This document shows positions 49,284 to 57,025 of a stretch of DNA of 64,000 nucleotides, piece after piece. Source of the stretch: Cellulomonas sp. URHE0023 (GTDB lineage: Bacteria; Actinomycetota; Actinomycetes; Actinomycetales; Cellulomonadaceae); the NCBI RefSeq assembly GCF_000688475.1, contig NZ_JIAN01000005.1:1302001-1366000 (forward strand), written 5' to 3'. The notes beneath the pieces were generated by a model. It worked only from the letters and a program-made list of their open reading frames with translations, had not been told where the DNA came from and did no database searches. Position 1 is the first letter of the stretch. Each line of letters opens with the position of its first letter. A program made the translations under genes and the position numbers.

Positions 49284-51808
49284 ACCGACCCGGCGACGAC
49301 GGCACCGCGGACCGTCCCCGTCGCGGCCGGCTGACCGTCTACCTCGGTGCCGCCCCCGGAGTCGGCAAGACGTACGCGATGCTCGACGAGGCCCACCGGC
49401 GCCAGGCCCGCGGGACGGACGTGGTGGTGGGCCTGGTCGAGGCCCACGGCCGGGCAGCGACGGCCGCGCAGCTGGACGGCCTCGAGGTGCTGCCGCGCCG
49501 CGTGCTCACCTACCGCGGCAGTGAGTTCACCGAGCTCGACCTGGACGCGGTCCTCGCGCGGGCGCCGCAGGTCGCGATGATCGACGAGCTCGCACACACC
49601 AACGTGCCCGGCACCGCGCACGCCAAGCGCTGGCAGGACGTCCAGGACATCCTCGCTGCCGGGATCGACGTGGTGACGACCGTGAACGTGCAGCACCTCG
49701 AGTCGCTGAACGACGACGTCGAGTCGATCACCGGTGTGAAACAGCGTGAGACGGTCCCCGACCACGTGGTGCGTGACGCGGACCAGATCCAGCTCGTGGA
49801 CCTCGCACCGGAGGCCCTGCGACGTCGGCTCGCTCACGGAAACGTCTACCGCGCCGAGCAGATTGACGCCTCCCTGACGCAGTACTTCCGCGTCGGGAAC
49901 CTGACCGCGCTACGCGAGCTGGCGCTGCTGTGGCTGGCCGACCGGGTCGACGACGCCCTCACGTCGTACCGGCGCGACCACCGGATCGAGTCGTCATGGC
50001 CGGCACGGGAACGTGTCGTCGTCGCGGTCACCGGCGGACCCGAGAGCGACACCCTGCTGCGCCGGGGGGCACGGATCGCCCAGCGGGCGGCCGGTTCGGA
50101 GCTCCTTGCCGTGCACGTGCTCGCCACTGACGGGTTGCCGAGCGCCGCGCCGGCACGGATCGCCGAGCAGCGCATCCTCGTCGAGTCGCTCGGCGGCTCG
50201 TTCCACACGGTCGTGGGGGAAGACGTCCCCACCGCGATCGTCGACTTCTCCCGCGGTGTCAACGCCACGATGATCGTCGTCGGCGTGTCCCGACGAAGCC
50301 GCTGGCGGGAGGCGCTGCGGGAGAGCAACGGCACGGAGATCGCACGGCTCGCCGACACGATCGACCTGCACCTGGTCACGCACGAACGCGCGCGAGCGGG
50401 AAGCCGTCGACCGGGCCGGTCGTCGGGGCTGTCCGGTCGCCGCCAGGTGGTCGGCTGGGTGATCGCGATTCTCGGGCCGGTGCTTCTGACCGTCGTCCTG
50501 AGCGACCTGCGGGACGTGATCAGCCTTCCTACCCAGCTGATGCTCTTCCTGGCGGCCACCGTGCTCGTGGCGCTCGTCGGTGGGCTCTGGCCGGCGATCG
50601 TCAGCGCCGTGGTCGGGTTCATCCTGCTCAACTGGTTCTTCACGATTCCGACAGGCCAGCTCACCATCTCGGAGCCCGAGAATGCGCTCGCGCTCACGGT
50701 CTTCGTCCTGGTCGCGGTGGGCGTCGCCTCCGTGGTCGACCTCGCCGCACGGCGCACCACCGAGGCGTTCCGGGCCCGCGCCGAGGCATCCGCCCTCGCC
50801 GCCGTGTCACGATCGGTCCTCTCGGCGGACGACACGGCGGCGGCCGTGGTCGCGCGTCTGCGCGAGACCTTCACCCTGGAGGCCGTCTCGTTGCTCACGA
50901 AGCACGGCTCCGGGTGGGACGTGCTCGCGAAGGACGGCATCCGTCCCGCGCTCGACCCGGAGGACGCCCAGGTGGTGCTCACGGTCGACGACGAGCGCGT
51001 CCTCGCCCTGACGGGCCGCGTCCTGCCGGCGAGCGACCGCCGGGTGCTCGAGGCGTTCGCCTCCCAGGTGGGCGTCGTGCTCGAGCAGGAGCGCCTTCGT
51101 GCGCAGGCCGAGCAGGCCCGCATCCTCGGACAGGCCGAGGCCACGCGTACAGCGCTGCTCGCGGCCGTCTCGCACGACCTGCGCACGCCGCTCGCCACGA
51201 TCCGCGCCTCGGTGGACGGCCTGACATCGACCGACCTGGACCTCGACGAGGCGGACCGTGCCGCCCTGGTCCGGACCCTCGAGGAGTCCACGGCTCGGCT
51301 CGAGCGGCTGATCGACAACCTGCTGGACCTGTCCCGCCTGCAGACCGGGAGCGTGCGGCCGGTCATGCGGGCGACCAGCCTCGACGAGATCGTGCCCTTC
51401 GCGATCGAGGGGTACCTGCCCGGTGCGGTCATGCTCGACGTGCCGGACGACCTGCCGCTGGTGCACACGGACCCGGGCCTCCTGGAACGCGTCGTGGCGA
51501 ACCTCGTCTCCAACGCCGTCCGGCATGCCCGGACCGGCAGCCCCGTGGTCGTCAATGCCGCAGTGGTCGGTGGCGACGTCGTCGTGCGGGTCGTGGATGA
51601 CGGTCCGGGCGTGCCGGACGAGGTCAAGGCGCACATGTTCGAGGCGTTCCAGCGGTTGGGCGACACCACCGGGGCGGGGTTGGGTCTTGGGCTGGCCGTG
51701 GCCGACGGGCTCTCGACTGCCGTGGGCGCCGACCTGAGCGTCGAGGACACCCCGGGTGGCGGCCTGACGATGCTCGTTTCGGTACCTCTCGCGGAACAGG
51801 GTGCGTGA
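49280..51808 (+). CDS. kdpD: Sensor histidine kinase KdpD
   Basis: An 842-aa sensor. Order: KdpD N-terminal domain with Walker-like GAAPGVGKT (23-31) and DELAHTNVPG; a universal-stress domain (RVVVAVTGGPESDTLLRRGARIA); four closely spaced membrane segments (about 390-490, DUF4118); a GAF-like part; HisKA with His632 in AVSHDLRTPLATI; and HATPase with NLVSNAVRHA, VVDDGPGVP and GAGLGLGLAVADGL. It senses K+ limitation and turgor and phosphorylates KdpE. Usual length. Overlaps kdpC and kdpE. Confidence 0.96.
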   Translation: MNRPGDDGTADRPRRGRLTVYLGAAPGVGKTYAMLDEAHRRQARGTDVVVGLVEAHGRAATAAQLDGLEVLPRRVLTYRGSEFTELDLDAVLARAPQVAMIDELAHTNVPGTAHAKRWQDVQDILAAGIDVVTTVNVQHLESLNDDVESITGVKQRETVPDHVVRDADQIQLVDLAPEALRRRLAHGNVYRAEQIDASLTQYFRVGNLTALRELALLWLADRVDDALTSYRRDHRIESSWPARERVVVAVTGGPESDTLLRRGARIAQRAAGSELLAVHVLATDGLPSAAPARIAEQRILVESLGGSFHTVVGEDVPTAIVDFSRGVNATMIVVGVSRRSRWREALRESNGTEIARLADTIDLHLVTHERARAGSRRPGRSSGLSGRRQVVGWVIAILGPVLLTVVLSDLRDVISLPTQLMLFLAATVLVALVGGLWPAIVSAVVGFILLNWFFTIPTGQLTISEPENALALTVFVLVAVGVASVVDLAARRTTEAFRARAEASALAAVSRSVLSADDTAAAVVARLRETFTLEAVSLLTKHGSGWDVLAKDGIRPALDPEDAQVVLTVDDERVLALTGRVLPASDRRVLEAFASQVGVVLEQERLRAQAEQARILGQAEATRTALLAAVSHDLRTPLATIRASVDGLTSTDLDLDEADRAALVRTLEESTARLERLIDNLLDLSRLQTGSVRPVMRATSLDEIVPFAIEGYLPGAVMLDVPDDLPLVHTDPGLLERVVANLVSNAVRHARTGSPVVVNAAVVGGDVVVRVVDDGPGVPDEVKAHMFEAFQRLGDTTGAGLGLGLAVADGLSTAVGADLSVEDTPGGGLTMLVSVPLAEQGA

Positions 51809-52497
51809 TGGCGGCCGGCAACAAGATCCTCGTGGTCGACGACGAGCCGGGCCTGGCACACGCGCTGTCCATCACGCTGCGTGCCGCGGGTTGGGACGTG
51901 ACGACGGCGGCGGACGGGGCATCGGCGATCTCTGCCGCGGCCCAGCACTCACCTGACGTCGTGCTGCTCGACCTCGGCCTGCCGGACATCAGCGGGCTCG
52001 ACGTCATCACCGCGATCCGCGGTTGGAGTCGCGTCCCGATCGTGGTCCTGTCCGCACGCCAGCACGGCGAGGACAAGGTCGACGCACTCGACGCGGGAGC
52101 CGACGACTACGTGACCAAGCCGTTCGCCATGAACGAGCTGCTCGCGCGGCTGCGCGCCGCGATCCGTCGGGCGTCCGTCCCGTCCGAGACAGACGAGGCG
52201 GTCGTGACCGCGGGGGCGCTGAGCATCGACCTGGCCCGACGCCGTGTGCACCGCGACGGCGCCGAGGTCCGGCTCAGCCCCACCGAGTGGTCGATGCTCG
52301 AGGTCCTGGTGCGCAACCGTGGCCGCCTCGTCGGGCGCCGACAGCTGCTCCAAGAGGTGTGGGGTCCTGGGTACTCCGAGGAGACCCACTACCTGCGCGT
52401 GTACTCGGCACAGCTGCGTCGCAAGCTCGAGGTCGACCCTGCCCACCCGCGGCACATCCTGACGCAGCCGGGGATGGGCTACATCTTCGAACCCTGA
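51808..52497 (+). CDS. kdpE: Response regulator KdpE
   Basis: A 229-aa OmpR/PhoB-type regulator. The receiver has DDE at 11-13, Asp55 in VVLLDLGLPD, and Lys in DYVTKPF. The C-terminal winged helix includes LSPTEWSMLEVLVRNRGRLVGRRQLLQEVWG and LRVYSAQLRRKLE. It activates kdpFABC when phosphorylated by KdpD. A GTG at 51805 (GTGA with the kdpD stop) would add one residue; ATG 51808 is taken here. Confidence 0.95.
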   Translation: MAAGNKILVVDDEPGLAHALSITLRAAGWDVTTAADGASAISAAAQHSPDVVLLDLGLPDISGLDVITAIRGWSRVPIVVLSARQHGEDKVDALDAGADDYVTKPFAMNELLARLRAAIRRASVPSETDEAVVTAGALSIDLARRRVHRDGAEVRLSPTEWSMLEVLVRNRGRLVGRRQLLQEVWGPGYSEETHYLRVYSAQLRRKLEVDPAHPRHILTQPGMGYIFEP

Positions 52498-52498
52498 C

Positions 52499-52561
52499 GG
52501 TCTCTACGGCCGCACGCGCTCCGAGGACCGAGCACTCGACGAGCGAGGGCGTGCGGAGACC
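52499..52561. terminator. Probable hairpin terminator after kdpE
   Basis: GGTCT (52499) and CCGCACGC (52510) pair with GCGTGCGG and AGACC (52549-52561), leaving a six-base bulge on the left arm and a long loop that can itself fold. It separates kdpE from the convergent zinc-ribbon gene. Confidence 0.5.
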
Positions 52562-52568
52562 CGGTGTC

Positions 52569-53210
52569 TCAGCGGACGCGGGTGCCGCAGTCTGCGCAGA
52601 ACTTCGCACCCGCGACGAGCTCGGCGGAGCAGCCCGAGCAGGTCGTCGTCGGGCTGAGCGACCCGCCGCAGTCGGTGCAGAACTTGCCGCCACCGGCGCG
52701 GGCTCCGCACGACGGGCAGCTGGCCTCAGGCTTCGCGGCGACATCGACACCCGAGAGCAGGTCCGCGGTCGAGAGCCGCTCGTTCGCCTGGTTCCGGCGG
52801 GCGTTGGCCTGGAGGCCGGCGATCTCGTCCTGCAGCCGGGGTGCGCACCGGGCGCACTGGCCGACCTCGTCGTTCCAGCAGATCTCGCGGCACATCCAGT
52901 CCCCGCACCCGCGGCACTGCGTGAACCGGTCCGCGATCTCCTCGACGGCCGCCGACAGCGCACTGTCCTTGGCGGGCGAGTTGGTCCCGCGGTTGAGCAT
53001 CAGCTGGTCGGCCGCGTTCCCGAGGTCGCGCAGCGGCCCCCCGAAGAGGCTGCCGACCGAGCGCAGCACGCTCTGGCTGGTGCTGAGCTTGTCGCGCTGG
53101 AAGGCCGACCGGTATCCGTTGCCGCAGCGCTCGCAGCGGAAGTCGAACTGGTAGCCCTGCGAGTTCGAGAGGTCGGAGAAGTTGTCGGTGAAGGGGACGG
53201 CTTGAGTCAC
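52569..53210 (-). CDS. Multi-zinc-ribbon protein
   Basis: A 213-aa soluble protein with several Cys pairs: FRCERCGNGY near 25-34, CRGCGDWMCREICWN and CARCAP in the middle, then two C-terminal double ribbons CPSCGARAGGGKFCTDCGG and CSGCSAELVAGAKFCADCG. The first part (FDFRCERCGNGYRSAFQRDKLS, VGSLFGG) is found in uncharacterised actinobacterial proteins. It probably binds several zinc ions; a protein-scaffold role is likely but function is unknown. Alone in its transcription unit. Confidence 0.75.
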   Translation of the reverse strand: MTQAVPFTDNFSDLSNSQGYQFDFRCERCGNGYRSAFQRDKLSTSQSVLRSVGSLFGGPLRDLGNAADQLMLNRGTNSPAKDSALSAAVEEIADRFTQCRGCGDWMCREICWNDEVGQCARCAPRLQDEIAGLQANARRNQANERLSTADLLSGVDVAAKPEASCPSCGARAGGGKFCTDCGGSLSPTTTCSGCSAELVAGAKFCADCGTRVR

Positions 53211-53324
53211 AGCGGTGAGAGTAGTGAGGCGGCGGGTCCCGGGGGCGGCGCTTCGGGGTGAAGTGTCTGCTTTGTCGGTGATCTCACAGGCTGCGAGGCC
53301 CCGGTCCCTCCGCGCCGCGAGGCG

Positions 53325-54899
53325 CTACGCGTCTACGCGGACCGCTTCGGCGACGCTCTGGTCCGCCGCACCGTCGCCGTCTGCCGGTGCCGTCGCCCCG
53401 CGGGGCACGAAGACGGCAGCGACGACAGCGATCAGCCCAGCGGCCGTGGCCGCCCAGAACAGCGCCGAGGACCCCGCGACCACGGCCCCGGAGACCACGG
53501 ACCGCAGCGCCGCGGGCAGCCCGGCGAGCGCCTCGGGTGTGAGTGCGGTGACGTCGGGACGGGACTGCGCTGCCGGCACATGGTCGGCGACGTAGCCGGT
53601 CAGCGTGCTGGAGAACAGGGCGCCGAATGCGCCCACGCCCACGGCACCACCGATCATCCGCATGAACCCTGCGGCGCCGGTGGCCGCGCCCACCTCGTCG
53701 GCGGGAGCGCTGTTCTGCACCAGCACGGTCGGGGTCTGGAACAGCAGCCCCACCCCCACGCCGACCAGGGCCATGAAGGCGGCGGTCAGCCACGCGGACG
53801 TCCCGGCGTCCATGGTGGCCATCAGGGCGCTCCCGGCGGTGAGGAGCGCGGTGCCGGCGACCATCGCGGTGCGGAAGCGCTCGGGCCGGCTCGTCCAGGC
53901 ACCGGTCACGACGGCTGTGGCGATCGCGGGCAGGAGCATCGGCAGCAGGAGCAACCCGCTGCTGCTCGCGGAACGTCCCTGGACGAGCTGCAGGAACAGG
54001 GGCAGGTAGTTCATCGTGCCGAGCATGATGGCCCCGGTGCCGAGGAAGACGACCACGAAGGACGCGACCACGGCACGGTTGCGGAACAGGGTGGGCGGCA
54101 GCACCGGGTTCTCGGCACGCCGCTCGACGACGACCAGCACGACGAGGGCGACGATCGCGACGATCACCGCACCGAGGACCTGCCATGACGCCCAGGCGTA
54201 CTCGTGACCTCCCCAGGTCACCGCGAGCACCACACCGCTGCTCGCGACGGAGACGGCGAGCAGTCCCGCGAGGTCGATACGGCCGCCACGCGCACGCGCC
54301 GGCAGGTGCAGCAGCGTCGCCACGCCGACGATCGACAGCGCGACGAGCGGCAGGTTGAGCAGGAAGATCCAGCGCCAGCCGAGGCTCTCGGTGATCACGC
54401 CGCCGACCCACGGACCGATGATCATGGAGACCGGCGCGATCGCCCCCAGCAGCCCCATGACGCGCGACCTTCGCTCGGGGGGAACGACGTCGGCGATGAC
54501 GGCGAGCAGCGTCGTGAACGTCATCCCGGCGCCCAGGCCCTGCACCGCACGGGAGCCGACGAGCTCACCCATCGACGTGCTGACGCCTGACCCGAGCGAC
54601 CCCACGAAGAACGTGCCGAGGGCGACGAGCAGCATGGTCCGGCGGCCGAACATGTCGCCGAGGCGGCCGGCCAGCACGGTGCCGATCGCCATGGTGAGCA
54701 GGAAGGCGGTCGCGATCCAGGCGATGCGGTCGAAGCCACCGAGCTCGCCGGCGATCGTCGGGACGGCGGTGGCAGCCACGAGCCCGTCGAGCTGCACGGG
54801 GACGAGGGCGAGCACGAGGCTGACGATGATCAGGGGCAGTCGCGGTGCCGTCGGTTCGGCGGCGGCTGGGGGAGCCTCGGGGGCAGGTGCGTTGGACAT
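53325..54899 (-). CDS. MFS drug exporter, DHA2 (EmrB/QacA) family
   Basis: A 524-aa transporter with 14 membrane segments. LDGLVAATAVPTIAGELGG is the motif-D1 region; LAGRLGDMFGRRTMLL is motif A; LGAIAPVSMIIGPWVGGVITESLGWRWIFLLNLPL is motif C, the antiporter mark. It expels hydrophobic drugs or metabolites by proton exchange. GAGG six bases before ATG 54899. Divergent from a TetR gene, with large inverted repeats between, the standard repressor-exporter pair. Confidence 0.93.
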   Translation of the reverse strand: MSNAPAPEAPPAAAEPTAPRLPLIIVSLVLALVPVQLDGLVAATAVPTIAGELGGFDRIAWIATAFLLTMAIGTVLAGRLGDMFGRRTMLLVALGTFFVGSLGSGVSTSMGELVGSRAVQGLGAGMTFTTLLAVIADVVPPERRSRVMGLLGAIAPVSMIIGPWVGGVITESLGWRWIFLLNLPLVALSIVGVATLLHLPARARGGRIDLAGLLAVSVASSGVVLAVTWGGHEYAWASWQVLGAVIVAIVALVVLVVVERRAENPVLPPTLFRNRAVVASFVVVFLGTGAIMLGTMNYLPLFLQLVQGRSASSSGLLLLPMLLPAIATAVVTGAWTSRPERFRTAMVAGTALLTAGSALMATMDAGTSAWLTAAFMALVGVGVGLLFQTPTVLVQNSAPADEVGAATGAAGFMRMIGGAVGVGAFGALFSSTLTGYVADHVPAAQSRPDVTALTPEALAGLPAALRSVVSGAVVAGSSALFWAATAAGLIAVVAAVFVPRGATAPADGDGAADQSVAEAVRVDA

Positions 54900-54912
54900 C
54901 GTGAACCTCGCT

Positions 54913-54980
54913 TACTTGTCGACCGGCTAGTTACCTTGTCGGTCGGCAGGTAATCACTGTTCCTAGCCGGTCGTCAAGTA
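54913..54980. promoter_or_regulatory. Paired inverted-repeat operators between MFS and TetR genes
   Basis: The outer arms TACTTGTCGACCGGCTAG (54913-54930) and CTAGCCGGTCGTCAAGTA (54963-54980) pair at 17 of 18 positions. Between them TTACCT...AGGTAA (54931-54953) forms an inner inverted repeat. All share a (A/C)CTTGTCG(A/G)(C/T)CGGC-type half-site. The likely ligand is the TetR protein at 55026. Confidence 0.8.
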
Positions 54981-55025
54981 GGCTTCCTCAGCGGGACCAC
55001 AGGACGGCGGAGGACGGAGGCGCTC

Positions 55026-55604
55026 GTGCCACGTGACGGCAGCGGCACCAGGGCGACGATCCTGCGCACCGCCATGCGGATGTTCGTCGAGCAGGGTTAC
55101 GACCGCACCTCGCTCCGGGAGATCGCCGAGGACGTGGGCGTCACGAAGGCGGCGCTGTACTACCACTTCCGCACCAAGGAGGACATCGTCCGGGCCGGGG
55201 TGCAGGACTTCACGGAGCAGCTCGACCTGGTCGTCTCCCGGGTGGAGGACCTCCCGCCCGGCGCCGGCAGGAGCGCCGCGTTCGTCGACGGGCTCCTCGA
55301 CCTTCTGCAGTCGGACGGCGCGTACGCCCTGCGCTTCGGCCAGGCGAACCCCACCGTCCTCGGCCGCGAGGGCCAGGGGCACGGACAGCTCGAGCTGCTC
55401 AAGCGGCTGATGTCCGCCCTCGCAGGGCCCGAACCCGCGCCGGAGGCCGCGTTGCGGGCCACGCTCGCCTACGGAGCACTCATGGTCGGAGCGCTCGGTG
55501 GCCCGCTCATCGAGATCACGGGGGACGAGGAAGGCCTGCGCACTGCCGGCCGCGCCGTCGCGCTGGACCTGCTCGCGCCCCTGGAGCGCGACGGGGTGCA
55601 GTGA
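55026..55604 (+). CDS. TetR-family transcriptional regulator
   Basis: A 192-aa repressor. The N-terminal HTH reads TRATILRTAMRMFVEQGYDRTSLREIAEDVGVTKAALYYHFRTKEDIV, a near-ideal TetR motif. The C-terminal ligand domain is all helical. GTG 55026 with GGAGG five bases upstream. It probably represses the divergent MFS exporter through the operators at 54913-54980 and its own operon, which also includes the GyrI-like gene (GTGA overlap). Confidence 0.93.
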   Translation: MPRDGSGTRATILRTAMRMFVEQGYDRTSLREIAEDVGVTKAALYYHFRTKEDIVRAGVQDFTEQLDLVVSRVEDLPPGAGRSAAFVDGLLDLLQSDGAYALRFGQANPTVLGREGQGHGQLELLKRLMSALAGPEPAPEAALRATLAYGALMVGALGGPLIEITGDEEGLRTAGRAVALDLLAPLERDGVQ

Positions 55605-56227
55605 GCGCGACCGAGAAGCTCGACGTCAAGAAGGACCTCGATGCCTACCGGGCACAGCGCGGTCGGTTCCGCGTGCTCGAGGTGCCGGACATGCAGTACC
55701 TGATGGTCGACGGCCACGGCGACCCCAACACGTCGCCCGCATTCACCGGGGCCCTCGAAGCGCTGTACCCCGTCGCTTACACGCTCAAGTTCGCCAGCAA
55801 GCGGGAGCTCGGGCGTGACTATGTCGTGCCTCCGCTGGAAGGGCTGTGGTCGGCGCAGGACATGGCGTCGTTCACGGCCGAGCGAGACAAGTCCCGGTGG
55901 GACTGGACCGTGATGCTGCTGGTTCCGGAATGGATCGCGCCGGAGACCGTCGCGGACGCGATCGAGACGGTACGCACCAGGTCGTCCCCGCCGCGGCTCG
56001 ACGCCGTCCGGGTCGAGCGACTCTCCGAAGGGCTGTGCGTGCAGACGCTGCACATCGGCTCGTTCGACGACGAGGCGCCGGTGCTCGCACAGCTGCACGA
56101 CGAGTTCATCCCCGCGAACGGCCTGCGCATGGTCGGGACGCACCACGAGATCTACCTGACCGACACCCGCCGGACCGCCCCGGACAAGCAGCGCACCATC
56201 CTGCGCCAGCCGGTCGCACCGATCTGA
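55601..56227 (+). CDS. GyrI-like small-molecule-binding domain protein
   Basis: A 208-aa protein of the GyrI-like/SOUL-fold family: FRVLEVPDMQYLMVDGHGDPNTSPAFTGALEALYPVAYTLKF at the start and ETVADAIETVRTRS, QTLHIGSFDDEAPVLAQLHDEFI, GTHHEIYLTDTRRTAPDKQRTILRQPV at the end. Members bind or hydrolyse hydrophobic or cationic compounds. Being co-translated with the TetR repressor of an MFS pump, it may bind or detoxify the exported compound (inference). Confidence 0.85.
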   Translation: MSATEKLDVKKDLDAYRAQRGRFRVLEVPDMQYLMVDGHGDPNTSPAFTGALEALYPVAYTLKFASKRELGRDYVVPPLEGLWSAQDMASFTAERDKSRWDWTVMLLVPEWIAPETVADAIETVRTRSSPPRLDAVRVERLSEGLCVQTLHIGSFDDEAPVLAQLHDEFIPANGLRMVGTHHEIYLTDTRRTAPDKQRTILRQPVAPI

Positions 56228-56239
56228 CACCCCAGGCCT

Positions 56240-56635
56240 CTAGTCGTCGTCGCCGACCCGCGACCCCTCAGGCCCGACCGTGGTCGCGCGGAACTGTGTG
56301 GCGAGCGCTGCCTGGATCCGGACGTGACGCTCGAGGAACGCGCGCTCGTCGAGCCGCTTGCGTCGCAGCCAGCCGGTGACCTCGTCGTTGCACTTGCTCG
56401 CGTTGCACGAGCCGCACGCGGGCGCGATGTTGTCGAGCGTGTACCGGCCGCCCCGGGAGATCGGCAGCACGCAGTCGCGCTGCAACGCGACACCCGTGGC
56501 CCCGCAGTACGCGCAACCGCCCCACGCGGCGACCAGACCGGCCCACTGCTCGGCACTGAGGTCGTGCTCGACCGCGGCCATCCTGCGCTTGCGCCGTTGG
56601 GCGTAGCGCGCCTGACGGGTTCGAGGAGCGGGCAT
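56240..56635 (-). CDS. HNH-family protein
   Basis: A 131-aa basic protein. CAYCGATG and CGSCNASKC supply the zinc-binding Cys pairs, and DNIAPAC the HNH Asn. The first position of the HNH core, normally DH, reads RDCVLPISRGG, with Cys instead of the His general base. The protein may be a nuclease with altered catalysis or only a DNA-binding relative; similar DC variants may form a subfamily of their own. Convergent with the GyrI-like gene. Confidence 0.78.
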   Translation of the reverse strand: MPAPRTRQARYAQRRKRRMAAVEHDLSAEQWAGLVAAWGGCAYCGATGVALQRDCVLPISRGGRYTLDNIAPACGSCNASKCNDEVTGWLRRKRLDERAFLERHVRIQAALATQFRATTVGPEGSRVGDDD

Positions 56636-56748
56636 GGCGCCAGCGTAGGTAGGACGAGGGCGTTCGCCCTGGACCGAACCGCGACCTGGTTGACCCAGGT
56701 CGGCATCCGGTCAGACCAGTGCCCTGCGGGCGGACAGACTCGGTCAGC

Positions 56749-56892
56749 TCACCAGCGGTGGTTCGAGTTCTTCATGCAGCGGTGCCCCGTGCCACGGCAG
56801 TAGCTGCACTCGCCCGTCCAGCGCTTCCGCCCGGCGCCGTCGCATCGCTCGCAGATCTGCACAGCAGAGCTGCACTCGTCGCACTTCGTCAT
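56749..56892 (-). CDS. Tiny Cys-rich protein with DnaJ-type zinc motifs
   Basis: A 47-aa ORF starting MTKCDECSSAVQICERCDGAG and ending MKNSNHRW. CxxC pairs CDEC, CERCDGAG and CSYCRGTG are the CxxCxGxG form of DnaJ/tryptophan-RNA-binding inhibitor zinc fingers. GGGAGG lies five to six bases before ATG 56892. No neighbour is in the same direction close by except the HNH gene. Probably a real small zinc protein, function unknown. Confidence 0.6.
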   Translation of the reverse strand: MTKCDECSSAVQICERCDGAGRKRWTGECSYCRGTGHRCMKNSNHRW

Positions 56893-57025
56893 GTCTGCCT
56901 CCCGTTACGCCGTCGTAACTCACACACCTGATGCCCACGTACTCGGGACAACGGCACGTCGGAGGAAGGACTTGAGCCGATGTGTGGCTTACGTGGCGCT
57001 TCCCCGACAACGTCGGAGAGCGGCT

